Positions 34,382 to 46,325 of a DNA stretch of 64,000 nt are shown here, one piece after another. The stretch spans positions 15,623,501 to 15,687,500 of the forward strand of contig NC_090283.1 of assembly GCF_037392515.1 (NCBI RefSeq). The letters run 5' to 3'. The notes beneath the pieces are model-generated. The model did not search any database. It had not been told where the DNA came from and saw nothing but the letters and a program-made list of their open reading frames with translations. Source of the DNA: Haliotis asinina. Taxonomy: Eukaryota; Mollusca; Gastropoda; Lepetellida; Haliotidae. Numbering within the stretch: position 1 is the first letter of the stretch; each line of letters starts with the position of its first letter. Made by a program: the position numbers and the translations under genes.

Positions 34382-34439
34382 CTGTAATGTAAGATTGACA
34401 TCGATTATTATAGATTAGCATTGATAGTAGCGTAATGAT

Positions 34440-34615
34440 TATTTATTCATGGACATCATCACTTCCACAATCATCACTATCACCGTCATCATCATCGCCA
34501 TACCAACAAAATGCTAATACCCCACTGATATAATCATCATCATCAACATCAGCAGCAGCAGGAGCAGCAGGAGCAGCAGGAGCAGCAGGAGCAGCAGGAG
34601 CAGCAGCAGCAGCAC
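34440..34615. repeat. CAT-rich and (AGCAGG)n simple repeats
   Basis: Imperfect ATC/CAC units (34440-34548) are followed by GCAGCAGGA units (34549-34615), just upstream of the copy A terminal exon. Confidence 0.9.
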
Positions 34616-35009
34616 AGCATCATCAATATGGCAGCACCACTGATGATATAAGTAGTGCGAAGTAACTAGTTCAAAAGATCAAAATCAATTTATGTCGAAA
34701 ATTGGTTTTAGAGTGTTAACAAATGTTCTCACGTTTTATGGACTTTTTCATTATCATCGCCATCACCTATGTAATCAATCTACAGGCATGGCAGAAACAT
34801 TTGTGCGGAGAACCATTTGTATTCATACTCAGTGCGAATAGTCAGTAACAGGTAGAATTACATCACAGATATCCATTGGGTTAAGCATTAATGAGCCACT
34901 GTGCACACAAGGAGAATCGACACAATGTGCCAGATTCGTTCGTACATGATTATATGGGTGATACTAAACGCTATACTGCACTGCAATTGTCATAGAACTG
35001 CCATCAGCA

Positions 35010-35640
35010 CCATCATTGCCACCCAGACTTTGATAAACATCACCATTGTCATCTGGACTGTCATCACCACCACCATTCTCACCTGGACTGTCATCACCAC
35101 CATTCTCACCACCATTGTCACTGGGACTCTAATAACCATCACCATTGTCATCTGGACTGTCATCACCCCCACCATTCTCACCTGGACTGTCATCACCACC
35201 ATTCTCACCACCATTGTCACCGGGACTCTGATAACCATCACCATTGTCACCTGGACTGTCACCACGACTATTGTCACATTGACTGTCAGCACCACCATTC
35301 TCACCTGGACTGTCACCACGACTATTGTCACATTGACTGTCAGCACCACCATTCTCACCTGGACTGTCACCACGACTATTGTCACATTGACTGTCAGCAC
35401 CACCATTCTCACCTGGACTGTCACCACGACTACTGTTACATTGACTGTCAGCACCACCATTCTCACCTGGACTGTCACCACGACTATTGTCACACTGACT
35501 GTCAGCACCACCATTATCATCTGGGCTGTAAACCATCACCAATATTGTCACCTGGACTGTCAGCAGCATCTTTGTCACCTGCTTTGTAATGACAACCACT
35601 ATTCTCACATACACTGTCATCACCACCACTAATAACATGT
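35010..35640. repeat. 54-bp and about 100-bp minisatellite
   Basis: Five near-identical 54-bp units (CACCTGGACTGTCACCACGA CTATTGTCACATTGACTGTC and onward) start at 35248, 35302, 35356, 35410 and 35464. Before them a related unit of about 100 bp repeats twice (35055-35250). The unit is a multiple of three, so long frames stay open on both strands. It may lie in an intron of copy A. Confidence 0.92.
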
Positions 35641-35649
35641 GGACAGTAA

Positions 35650-37265
35650 GGAGTTACCGTTCACTCAACAGTGTGGATGTGTTTAATCTACAGTCGGTCT
35701 TTGACATTTCTATTGGTGGAAAGAGATCATTGGTTGTATTTGTCATTCATTAATTCTCCACGAGGTCATCGTGATACGTGTTCGGGTATTAACGTTTTAA
35801 AACATATTTACTCAGCATTAGACGGAGGTGAACAATTAACTTTTACGGAGATGAACACTTAAATCAGTCCGAACATCATCACGTGTCGATAATGTCTGTG
35901 TAAAGCAAGACGGCTATTTCCATTTTTGAAACTCCGAAACGGTTAAACCTTACATCCTGATACATAAGTTCCACTTACTGCCTTTATAAAAGTGAAGGGT
36001 ATTATTTCAGGCTTAATCATTTAAAAAAATTCCAAATCAATGGTCATTCCCTGAAGTGAAACTCCATACATTTTCTTGAACGAATTCGCCAGTCTTCCAA
36101 TTACATCGCGTGTATTTCGCTTTTACATCAACACACGAGGGATGTGTGTTTAATATGTGAGGTTCAGTAATTGCGTTTCTGAGCGACATCGTTTTGGCAT
36201 TTGCCCACATATTGTGAGTGTAGATTAGGCAACACGGCGTTGAAAGTCAGCCTTACAATGATCATTGTTACAGCGAAAAAAAAACATTTGCAAAGAGTGC
36301 AATTTCATGCATGACGATGTCTGAGCTTTTCTCACTTGATTTTGTCATGCTTGGCATTTCAGCTTATGTGTGTGATTGAGAATCTGGAAAGAACGTAATG
36401 TTAGTTTACCTTTGACATTTTATCATGATGGGTCTATTTCGGACGATCGTTTCAGGTTTCATAGATGACACAAAGTAAACTGCCTCTGTGTGTTGAAACC
36501 TCCATCGTGTTCTTCACTCTTTGTGATTTAATGATTTAATGCTGCCTGTATACTTCCACACATAGTGTCTTATGGAATGGTTGCAAAGATTTCCAGAAAT
36601 ACACTCATCTGAAAAAGGTTATGTCACAACAACGCTTTTTGCCGATACCGTGTTTATCAACGCTGGGTGCATCAGTGAACTTATAGTTGTGTCTGGACGC
36701 CCGTCACATTTTGTTGATTAGTTTTTGCATTACCAGAGAATAGCATTTATATTGATGAATTAGTAATCAACACGTGTCTTGATTTGCGAGGCTTACATTA
36801 TAAGTTATTTACTACTCAGGTGCCATGTATTGATTTTGCATTCGCAAAACATCGGTAATCGACATCATGCTCCATTCAACTCTGTTCGAGATAGAGAAAT
36901 ACTACCGCGAAGTGCCGAATGAGTTGCCATTGGCTACATTGAAATGTTCCCCGCTTGGAAGTGGGGTATATTGAAAATAACTTTCTCAAGTGCGGTATCC
37001 ACCCCTGGATACATACACTGGAGATGAAAAAAGTTGGTGTATTCTGAACTGCAGACGCGCCATAAAAATCCTTGGGATCTGCTGTACACTTATCCATTAC
37101 TAAACACATACATATCTAAAACTATTTCATTCACAGCTGCATTTGGTTTATGTTGGAAATAATAACTGTAGAATAAAAACGGATTTAGGTTTTTTTTACC
37201 ATATTGTTTCTGCAACTGAGTATACATTGCGATACACGACCTACTTTCCACCAATGCTTAGTGAC
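35650..37265. other. no recognised content
   Basis: AT-rich sequence, possibly intron or upstream region of copy A; no linker exon like those of copy B was found. Confidence 0.35.
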
Positions 37266-37543
37266 CTGGCCCCGATTTCAAAACAAACTTAAGTCTGAGT
37301 TTTGACTTAAGTTAGCGTTTTTACTCATATTTGAGAAACTGCATTTCCCACAATGAGCAGAAATCGATATTAAAAACAAACATAGTTAACAATTTGAGTT
37401 TGATGGATAGCTTATCTAAGTAGGGTTGTTGGTTGTTTTGGGGGGTTTTTTTTAAAATGTAGTTGAGTTCAACGTTAAGCTGTTTCAAACTGTCAAACTC
37501 GGTTTAAATTTGAGTAAAATGTTTTCTTCGAGAAATCGGGCCT
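37266..37543. mobile_element. MITE with CTGGCCCCGATTTC ends
   Basis: CTGGCCCCGATTTC at 37266 is matched inverted by GAAATCGGGCCTG at 37533. TTAAGT/ACTTAA motifs lie inside. It is 278 bp with no coding capacity. Confidence 0.6.
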
Positions 37544-38598
37544 GATCAGTTATACATATTGCATTCCACGTGTCTAATATTATTTTACGTTGCCCAGGCG
37601 CGATTCGCCACGCCATACTGATTCAGTTTGGTGTGGAAGGACCACCAAGGGAAATGGATGTGAGTGCTGATAATTGCTCCTCACGTAGACGAGTTATTGG
37701 TCTAACTGGATTACACATGGACCTATAACATACACACACGCATTCGTTATTATTTACTTTAACGCTTGGCAGAGAAGCTAGATCATCCTGCCGAACGTAT
37801 TTAATGTCCACGTGTGCATTATGCATATTTCGTAGAACAATAACATGTCATAAATGGCATCACATATCTGTTTCTGTCAAGATTATTAGTTTACATTGTC
37901 CAGTGTACTAAATGCCCATTGTTTTCACACTGTCGTATAACGACTCTGTTAGGTATTGATGTTTGATCAGGAAGGAGGGACAGCAATATGTTGATGAACA
38001 ACTTCTTTATGGACACTTGGAGGGACGTTGCGGTGAAGTTTCATCACTGTTATGAAGCAAGTGATGAACAGCAAGAGGACTGAGAGATGTCAGCGGGTGT
38101 TTGTACAGTACAATTTGGATTAAGACTGAAATGACATAGGGAGATTTATAATCAAAGTAACTACTAAGGAGCAAGCTCACACTGAAGTCAACCACAGTGT
38201 TGTGGTTTCGCGGTAGACAAAAACGTCAACTGAAGAAAAAGAAATACAGGGGTTTAGAACACTGCCTTGACGTACTATGACATGGTCTTAGGCGTGGACA
38301 AATCAGCACCACGGTGCTGCCCTACTTCATGATGGAATATTTTGTATATGAAATAGAATTTAAAACACTGGAATATTTATTTGTCTTTATTTGGTCCCCT
38401 GTTACTTGGCATAATTTTGTCTTAACTGCACCGTGACATTTTCCTGAAGGGTGTACGTCCTGTGCCGACAGCCATAGTGACGCTAATTATGAATACATAG
38501 CATGTGTTTGATAAAAGCATTAACATCCAAAGAACTGCGAAAAACACGTTATGGCGTCTCTACAGAACACACACATGCATATACACAAATCTCATTTC
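37544..38598. other. intergenic, no recognised content
   Basis: Short frames only on both strands; no repeat family identified. Confidence 0.4.
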
Positions 38599-38768
38599 GG
38601 GTGGGGTAGCCTAGTGGATAAATCCTTCGCTCGTCACGCCGAAGTCCCGGGTTCGATTCCCCACATGGGCACCATGTGTGAAGCCCATTTTCTGGTGTCC
38701 CCCGCCGTGATATCGCTAGAATATTGCTAAAAGCGGCGTAAAACTAAACTGACTCACTCACTCACTCC
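38599..38768 (+). mobile_element. full-length tRNA-derived SINE (reference copy)
   Basis: Pol III box A TAGCCTAGTGG (38607-38617) and box B GGTTCGATTCC (38650-38660) have tRNA-like spacing. The body is CATGTGTGAAGCCCATTTTC and CGTGATATCGCTAGAATATT; the tail is GCGGCGTAAAACTAAACTGA then CTCA repeats. The 5' part folds like a tRNA over 38601-38672 but leads straight into the SINE body, so it is not a tRNA gene. Confidence 0.93.
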
Positions 38769-39004
38769 CATCACTTTTGAGGTGTTACACGTTGCGTATG
38801 TATATGATCACGTATGTATAACGGGCGTGGAGAAAATAGAGCGCTTACAATCCTTGGGTTATGAACAATGGCATGCATACTTTGTCGCTAAATACTGTGT
38901 AATGAGGTCATATCACTATGTTCCCTGGTATTGGAAAGTTCACATGCATATGTTGACGTTGCATAGTCTATAATTTGATCAATTCATAGTAATCCATAGT
39001 TTAT

Positions 39005-39690
39005 GAAACATGGCATGCATATATTAGCGTTAAATACTGTATAACGTGATCACGTTACAATGTTTCCTGACGTAGGAAACATGGCATGCATATATTAGCG
39101 TTAAATACTGTATAACGTGATCACGTTACAATGTTTCCTGACGTAGGAAACATGGCACGCATATATTAATGTTAAATACTATATAACGTGATCACGTTAC
39201 AATGTTTCCTGACGTAGGAAACATGGCACGCATATATTAATGTTAAATACTATATAACGTGATCATGTCACAATGTTTCCTGACGTAGGAAACATGGCAC
39301 GCATATATTAATGTTAAATACTATATAACGTGATCACGTTACAATGTTTCCTGACGTGGGAAACATGGCACGTATATATTAACGTTAAATACTATATAAC
39401 GTGATCATGTCACAATGTTTCCTGACGTAGGAAACATGGCACGCATATATTAATGTTAAATACTATATAACGTAATCATGTCACAATGTTTCCTGACGTA
39501 GGAAACATGACACGTGTATATCGACGTTAAACAGTTTACTATTTTATTTGATCAATCCATTGTATTTCATGGTTATACTGTTCACTAGTATAGGAAACAT
39601 GGCACTTATATAATAACGTTAAATACTTTATAATCCGATCATTCCATTATATATCCTGTAATCGGAAACATGGCATGCATATATTGGTGA
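39005..39690. repeat. 71-bp minisatellite containing a 16-bp palindrome
   Basis: Copies start at 39005, 39076, 39147, 39218, 39289, 39360 and 39431, then become degenerate up to about 39690; loose copies extend back to about 38880. Several units contain the perfect palindrome TAACGTGATCACGTTA and CCTGACGTAGG. Confidence 0.93.
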
Positions 39691-40384
39691 TAGATCATAA
39701 TTTGATCATGATCACTTCATTATACTCTTTGTTTTATAACAACAGCATACTTATAATCAAGAATAATTTTGTTTTCATAATTCCTTCATATTTCTTACAG
39801 CATCATACGTGACATGCATAAACAGAATGAACAGTCGTGCCATTATTCCACCATATTCTTTGGCCTGGATGAACAGAATTACGCATGCAAGACTCTTCGT
39901 TATATTCTATGGTTTATCAGACAAACAGGCACAGTAAATATGTCTTTACAGTATATTAATCCCTTTATAGTCCTTTGTAAATTATCACATATGGGTGACG
40001 TGGTAATATCCGTTTCAAGGAAAACTTCAGGAACACGAGACCACTTAATATTCATTTGCAGCCTTGACGACATGTTAGCTTAATCTTCATCGGCATTCGT
40101 GGATATTCATCGACACCCCAGATATGTGCGTGAATGTCAGTGGTTTTATGCCGTGTTTATCAATATTAGATCGGCATCAACGTTAATTGGCTTCAAACTC
40201 GGATTTTCGGAGTAACTAGCGAACACTTTAACCACTATTTAATACTGTTGGCTAACAATTGCATCAATGTCGGAAGATAGTACATCTGATTAAGCTACAA
40301 CTCTATACAGATGTTACAGAGTAGTAACAGGCACGATAACTTTCTTTCCAGAGAAGACGTCCTCAAGTGTAGAATGCTGATACA

Positions 40385-40530
40385 ATCTTGTGCCAGTTCA
40401 AAAGCACCAGGTTCGATTCCTAACATGGGTACAGTATGCGAATCCCAGTCCATGTTTGGTGTCTCCTGCCGTGATATTGCTGAAATATTGATTGTTGAAA
40501 TATAAGATCGGCAACAAACCAAATTCACTC
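40385..40530 (+). mobile_element. tRNA-type SINE
   Basis: CCAGGTTCGATTCCTAACAT GGGTACAGTATGCGA, TGTCTCCTGCCGTGATATTG and CCAAATTCACTCA follow the family order with a decayed tail. Confidence 0.75.
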
Positions 40531-40739
40531 AATCCCTAGGGGAAGCGTTCGCAGAACCTGATTGCAATGAAGGTGTGCTTGACTGACGGTGTGTCCTGCG
40601 TATGTGTGTCAGTTTGTGTCTTCTAGCTAAGATTTGTTTAAATAACATGTTTTCGAAATGCAGGTGTTTTCTGCGAATGTGTTGATATGACGGGGTGGTC
40701 AATGCACGTGTATTCATATGAGATCAGAGTTTGTTTTTA

Positions 40740-42555
40740 GAAATTGATGTAGTAAAATAAAATAAATAAATAAACATATAAATAAAAAGCCCAAACACTT
40801 CGAATCTACACATTCTGATCAGGACCCACAACACTGTATGGATCTACGTCCTTAGGGCCTGTAGCTTCTGAGGATTAAGGGTAAACACTGTATGCGATGG
40901 TGCTTAAAAGCACACGGTAAAATTCACAACCTAGAATCAGAACCTATCATAATTTGTATCTTGGCATTGACTGATTCTGAATATTCTTCAAAAGTGCACT
41001 CGACTGGCATCCAGGAACTGTTGTTCACACCTCGAAATGCTGGTTCCTACCTTGCAAAGAAGGGTAATGAATGAACACATGGGGTGCTATACTCTTCCTG
41101 GTTTATTCGGAAATTCTGGCACACTCTTAGAAGCATGTATTATGTCAACAAACACTAACACAAAACTAACACATTTCTTAGAATATTTTATTTGCATCTC
41201 CGTTTCTTTTTGTTGAGATCAGTACGTGTAGATAAAACAAAGATTAAAAGTAAATCCTCACACTCACTGCACAAATTACAATTGTGCAACAGAGTAAGTG
41301 GACTTGTTGCTGTAGCTCACCTGTATAACTATACTCTCAGGTAGAAATTTGAACAGGTTAACAAATTATCCATAACGTGCTTTCAGTGTGCAGCCATAAA
41401 CAGATTATCGTTTAAATATTCTACAGAATACGCAACAACTGCCGTTGTGGACGCATTTCATTGACGTGAGTTGTTTTGGAATATGCCGCGAAGTGTGACA
41501 GATTCTTGTTAATCCGTCACTGTGTCATATTCACGCTTCGCAGGTTTCTGCTCCTCACATTTCTCCATCAGTCATAGAATCGCGTACGTATAGTCCTCTG
41601 CTTGACACATTGCTTAATAAAGCCAAAACCACACTCTAACAACTGGAGGAATCTAACTGTATTTCATCTTGTTCTCTACACATAAGTATCGTTGTAAAAT
41701 ATGATGTTTCCATCCCAAAAAGTTATAATGGTGTAAAATGGGGTCACTCATTGCACATTCTGAAATATTAATTTTAAATTAACATATCCAATATGGCTGC
41801 AGGGTCGCAGGGATATCCGGAAACAATTGCTATGTTATTGTTTCAACAAACACCTTGATGTTGCATATTGTCACATAAACCGTTGGTTCATGAACTGATT
41901 CAAAGTAAACAAAATCGAAAAGAATATCATGATAAAAATATTCATCCCGTGCGTTGTGTAGTGGACATGGTTTTCACTTCGAAAGCAATACGTTTGAACG
42001 TTAATTATCCAGTTGTTGTTAACACACAGGCATGTTCTCGGCGACCTTTATTGCAGGCAAATTACTTACATAAGACAGAGCAGGGCGGAGCAGCTAAGGC
42101 ACATCTAATCTGAAATAAACCGATTATGAAGAGGGAGCGGCTCTGGGTACGTTGGATTGAACTAATTCATGTCCCTGTGTGAATTCGTTGACCATTATCA
42201 ACAGAATGGGCGTAGAAATTCATTTTGCAGACAAAAAAAAGCAAATTCCATCGAGGATAGAAAGCGGTCAAATGCAAAATATGCTATAAGTGGATTTTAA
42301 ACCTTTTCAGTAAAGGACAAAATTCATCAGCGAATCTGCTGATGATGAAAGTGGAAATATTAAGAAAATTCCTGGCATGTACCAAATAAGCATGTGACAA
42401 TGTCGACGTGCATATATCCAGATTATGTACACATGGTATGGTATAATAAGAATCTGTACTACGAAATAAGAAATGTTCTATCTGGCCATTTAGATGTGAG
42501 AGTCACAAGCTGCTGAAAACAAAACAGCCATCTGTAGTTGTGTCCACTTGGATAT
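40740..42555. other. intergenic, mostly unrecognised
   Basis: An A/T-rich AAATAAA run lies at 40748-40790. Nothing else is recognised. Confidence 0.4.
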
Positions 42556-42585
42556 TGTATAAAGATGAGAACCCATATCCATAGA

Positions 42586-42792
42586 CTAAAAACTAGTCTC
42601 TGAAATGAACATATTTTACTGAAAAAAGGTTCATAGTTAAATAATAATAATAAAAAAACATAATAATATAATGATTTCAGACTTTCTTCATTTTCTGAAG
42701 CTAAGGGAATCTAGACTTGCTACATTTTCTATACTTGCATGGACTTTATTGGATATATCTAATTCAGGGTCTTTACGACAGACTACACTAGC
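42586..42792. repeat. direct repeat flanking copy B, 3' side
   Basis: CTCTGAAATGAACATATTTTACTG and TTTTCTATACTTGCATGGAC TTTATTGGATATAT recur with the same order and spacing at 45763-45957. It is about 200 bp and moderately diverged. Confidence 0.72.
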
Positions 42793-42966
42793 CATTCAAT
42801 CATTTTCGGTCCCTTTTAAGGCCATTTAACCGGTGACAAAATGTACAACTATAAACTAATTACCAACATTAAGGCACTTTCTATGAAGTATGTGTAATCT
42901 CTTCACAGCATATAAATATAATGCCAAATAGGAGGGAATGTATAACTTGAAATCGTTGCAGTGACT

Positions 42967-43343
42967 TCACATTAATACCAACAGCTTCGTTATTGCAAGT
43001 ATTGATGGTAGAGTCATTAATCCCCAGGTGGGTGAAGGGTGGATGGCACCAGAGTACAGACACTTTTTGTAAATAAATCCTGGCATTGACAGACATCTGT
43101 GCTCCGTGTTACAACATTGTGAGGCTATCACACATGACTGCCAGAAGTCGACACAGCACTTTTTCCTCTGTGGGCTACATTGCAGCGTCCCCTCACAGTT
43201 GTAGTCATGCTTACAGGGCCTGTCGACGGTGCTCCTGAGACAACGGTAATCTGCTCCCGAATGCAACTGAACGCATCTGTTGCTACAACACTCACTGTCA
43301 GCGGAACACCTCTCGCTGGAGAGAGTGCATGTTATCTCGGGTG
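42967..43343 (-). CDS. copy B terminal exon (16-Cys double ICK-like domain)
   Basis: The acceptor TTATATTGCAG precedes the exon and TGA is at 42967-42969. The exon encodes CTLSSERCSADSECCSNRC in its first module and CVIASQCCNTEHRC in its last. Cysteines alone are conserved with copy A over most of the length. Confidence 0.72.
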
Positions 43344-45457
43344 CTGCAATATAAATGTTTATAATTGAAATTGCCGTTGTGAGTGTTTAGGAAGCACCAT
43401 CACCAAGATGATCCAGAAAAAAGGCAACCAGGAGGAAGAAAACGTCATTGGTGCACGTACACAGTGTCTGGTGGGTGAAATATGACAATGGAGAAATTCT
43501 TTGAATCATTAGAGCCTTTGCCACAAGGAGATTCAGAATTAATGGAAGCACGGCAACAAAGCTGTACAGGAGCCATTACCAGAAGAAAACATCCAGAACC
43601 GCTATCAGAAGAGAGATATCTTAAGAATTCCTTTAACCATGGCTACAACAATGTCCCGGAACCGTTGTGAGAAAGAGACAGTCAGAATCACCAGAATCAT
43701 TCGTCAGAAGGAGACATAGTCCAAATCATAAAAAAAATATAAAAAAATACCAGAACAATTGTCAGGAAGAGGAAACATCGCAATTACAAGAACTACTGCC
43801 AAAGAGAGCTGTCGCTTACGATATCTTTATATTTCATCAATCACTTTATATATAAACCTTTTTGTCATGTAAGTGTAAGTAGTTTCAGACCGTGTGAAAC
43901 AAATGCTCTGTGGTGCAGAAGGAAGACTCCATGGACAGAGATGCAAAGCTCCCAATATACGAAACATCAATCGTACACCTTCCCCGACGAAATGAGTAAT
44001 AAAAAGGATAAGCAAATGTAAATGTTAAAAAGTACAGTAATGCGAATAGTGTAAAGCTGTAATCGAAATATCTTAATGGAGACGGATTACTAAACTGAAT
44101 ATTATTTTAAATCTTCAAGTCAGTGCAGTGGGATAATAAACAGGATTTAGCTTATTTTCTGTACATAATGTATAACACGTTTGAATGAATTTTAAATATC
44201 AATGATAGACATTGACGTATTGTCCAATTTATATGCGTTCCATAGATTATAAGGATAAGACCATAAAACAGGAAGACTGCACATTGTATCTGATGAACTA
44301 AAATTTAGCCTGTGGAGAAAGAAACATGGTAACGCTGTCTGAGATCTCACACACTCAAAGGATTAAAACTCCCAGTAGCCAGTAACAATAAAAATCTAGA
44401 TGGTCGAAGGGCAGTAAAGTTATGATCCTACCGGGTACCCATGCATTTGATGGGGTTACAGCAGGCGTTTCTTCAGTATGATTAGTTGTTGTCTTGTTGT
44501 CGGTCTTTGCTGTGAATACACATCGCCAGTTGTTAATATACAATTTAGGCATATAACTTAAGCTCCTCCGATCAAATGCCAAAAAATAATTCACGTCGGT
44601 TTTATTGCGAAGACGGTGCTTTGACCGTCGTCTGAAGTGACAATATATGGAGCCATGGTAAAAATTCCCTTGTCTGTATAGCATGTTTAGTTTTCGGCTG
44701 ACTAGACATGGGAGATAGACCAGTTTCGTAATGGTCTTACGTAAACGTGAAGGTTATAACTAGTGCCTGACTACGCTGAAAACCCGTAATCCAGACAAAT
44801 CTCCAGATATAATAATTGGCTTCAGGTGTACCGCCACTCATAGAAACTTCTGGTAAACGTGTACACTTTCCGGCGTTACCAAACCGAATGTGAGTTTTCT
44901 GGATTAAAGGTTGTCCAGTTAAGATGCCTTCATATACAATTTTCACACTAAACTTCAGTGCTATCAAAAACAAAGTTTATGGTACTGAAAAAAGCCTTAT
45001 GTTCACGAGTGTAATCTACAGATGAACCGACTTGAACTGCAAGTTAAATGAAAGGATACGTTTGCAAACTGAACAAAATATTACAAATGTTGCCAAGACG
45101 ATACTTGGTTGTAAACGCCCCAAATGCTCCAAACGCCCCGAACGCCCCAACACCCCAGACGCTCCAAACGTCCCAAACGCTCCAAACGCCCAAAACGCTT
45201 CAAACGCTTCAGTCCATAGCTATGATACGCGTATAAAATTAAATTACTAGAGGGCAAGCATGTCTTGTTTAATGCTGAGCGATCACGTAACAAAGGCGTA
45301 AGGTCCTTGTGCCCAAGAACTTGATGTCATCCTGCTTGTTTACTACAGAAACGCTGCGGCGGGTTTGACATAAAGGAACGAAACGTAACAATGGTTTATG
45401 TACCTGTGTCCGAAGTCGTAGCGTTGGCTGTGACGTTGGCTGTGACGTTAAATGCAG
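42967..45457 (-). CDS. 16-cysteine GPI-anchored surface protein with glycosylated linker (copy B, three 3' exons)
   Basis: Exons in transcription order are 45457-45404, 44509-44432 and 43343-42967. All begin and end in phase 1, so the frame is continuous. The first two encode a Thr/Asn-rich linker with sequons NVT, NVT, NAT, NKT and NHT. The last encodes 16 Cys with the same spacing as copy A except one interval (x6 for x5). It also has the shared motif GFIYKKCLYSG and a hydrophobic C-terminus (TLPSILAITKLLVLM), as expected of a GPI signal. Terminal exons A and B are both 377 nt, start in the same phase and share YRC, GFIY and KCLY blocks but little else, so the duplication is old or fast-evolving. 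The start codon and signal-peptide exon must lie beyond 45457 and were not found. The role is unknown; a secreted, lipid-anchored, disulphide-rich cell-surface protein is inferred. A TTTATT at 42745-42750 may be its polyA signal. Confidence 0.68.
43395..43800. repeat. degenerate purine-rich tandem repeat
   Basis: Loose repeats of CCAGAACCATTATCAGAAG type, about 30-33 bp, lie in the intron between the copy B linker and cysteine-rich exons. Confidence 0.6.
44432..44509 (-). CDS. copy B linker exon (Thr/Asn-rich)
   Basis: This 78-nt exon follows acceptor TGTATTCACAG and ends at donor GTAGGA. It encodes KTDNKTTTNHTEETPAVTPS and NAWVP. Symmetric phase-1 borders join it in frame to the cysteine-rich exon. 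Two sequons (NKT, NHT) and many Thr suggest a glycosylated stalk. Confidence 0.6.
45113..45215. repeat. 9-10-bp tandem repeat (CCAAACGCC)
   Basis: About ten imperfect copies of CGCCCCAAA/CGCTCCAAA lie inside the copy B intron. Confidence 0.9.
45404..45457 (-). CDS. copy B upstream linker exon (NVTANVTANATT)
   Basis: This 54-nt candidate exon lies between acceptor AATGTTTCAG and donor GTACAT and is phase 1 at both ends. It encodes AFNVTANVTANATTSDT with three consecutive N-glycosylation sequons. The phase match to the next exon and similar composition support it; its small size keeps confidence moderate. Confidence 0.48.
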
Positions 45458-45762
45458 CTGAAACATTTACGGTGACTTAAATTTCAGCTTCATTTCAGCA
45501 TCATTTCAGCATCATTTCAGTATTATTTCATCACAATTATACAAAATACCACCACCGTCAAAACAATCATTATATCAATGGACCTCCTTGTGAGCCGAAA
45601 TGAGATGAACGACATATACATGTTTGTTATTGCGTGTTTGTTGTTGTTTGTTTTTGTGTGTGGATGTGTGGATGTGTGGGTGCATGCGTGCACACACACG
45701 TGTATACGTGTGCGGCTTCATACCAGACTCAAATAAAGTATAATCCAAAGCAAATGTCCAAG

Positions 45763-45957
45763 GCTAGACTAACAGCTGGTCTCTGAAATAAAGATATTTT
45801 ACTGAAAAAACGTTCATAATGAGAAAAAATAATTAAATGAATTGGAGCCCTGAGACTGAAGCTATGGATATCTGGACTTGCCACATTTTCTAGACTTGCG
45901 TAGGCTTTCTTGGACATATATACTTCAGGGTCTGTACGACAGACTAGTCCAAGGCAA
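45763..45957. repeat. direct repeat flanking copy B, 5' side
   Basis: Counterpart of 42586-42792: CTCTGAAATAAAGATATTTTACTG, CACATTTTCTAGACTTGCGT and TTCAGGGTCTGTACGACAGA are shared. It directly precedes a SINE. Confidence 0.72.
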
Positions 45958-46115
45958 GTGACTTTGCTGATACATGTCATCGGTTCCCAGTTGCCCTAAA
46001 CGATGTCCATGCTGCTGATCACTGGATTGTCTGGACTCGAATATTTCTCGACCGTAGACATATCTTTTGAATATTGCTGAGTGCGGCGTAAAACTAAACT
46101 CCTTTGCACACTCAC
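45955..46115 (+). mobile_element. long-head SINE (family 2), 3' part
   Basis: GCTGATACATGTCATCGGTT CCCAGTTGCCC, TGATCACTGGATTGTCTGGA and GAATATTGCTGAGTGCGGCG TAAAACTAAACTC match the family. Confidence 0.82.
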
Positions 46116-46325
46116 TATATCTACAGTAACACGGGTCGATCCTGTCCCCATATAACCTTGATCAATGCTTAATTTTCACCATGAACATCAAGCCAGATCG
46201 CCGTCAAATGGCTGGAACATTACTGAGTGCGGCGTAAAACACACTCACTATATCTACGGCACCACGGGATGGTCCTATCTCCATGTAACCTTGATCAATA
46301 CTTATTTTCACCCGGACAGAAAAAA
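46115..46325 (+). repeat. tandem duplication of about 127 bp including a SINE tail
   Basis: CACTCACTATATCTAC, TCCATGTAACCTTGATCAAT and TTTTCACC occur at 46115 and again at 46243. The stretch between includes a SINE tail (GAGTGCGGCGTAAAACACACT). Confidence 0.75.

Noticed and set aside
34137-34418. A + strand frame rich in Ala and Val
   Set aside because: It is the antisense of the cysteine-rich terminal exon of copy A, which has the conserved cysteines and a paralogue.
34901-35638. Thr/Val-rich frames of 169-243 codons
   Set aside because: They follow the 54-bp minisatellite and stay open on both strands because the unit is a multiple of three.
38601-38672. A tRNA gene
   Set aside because: Box A and box B are present but the sequence continues directly into a SINE body and shared tail found many times in the window.
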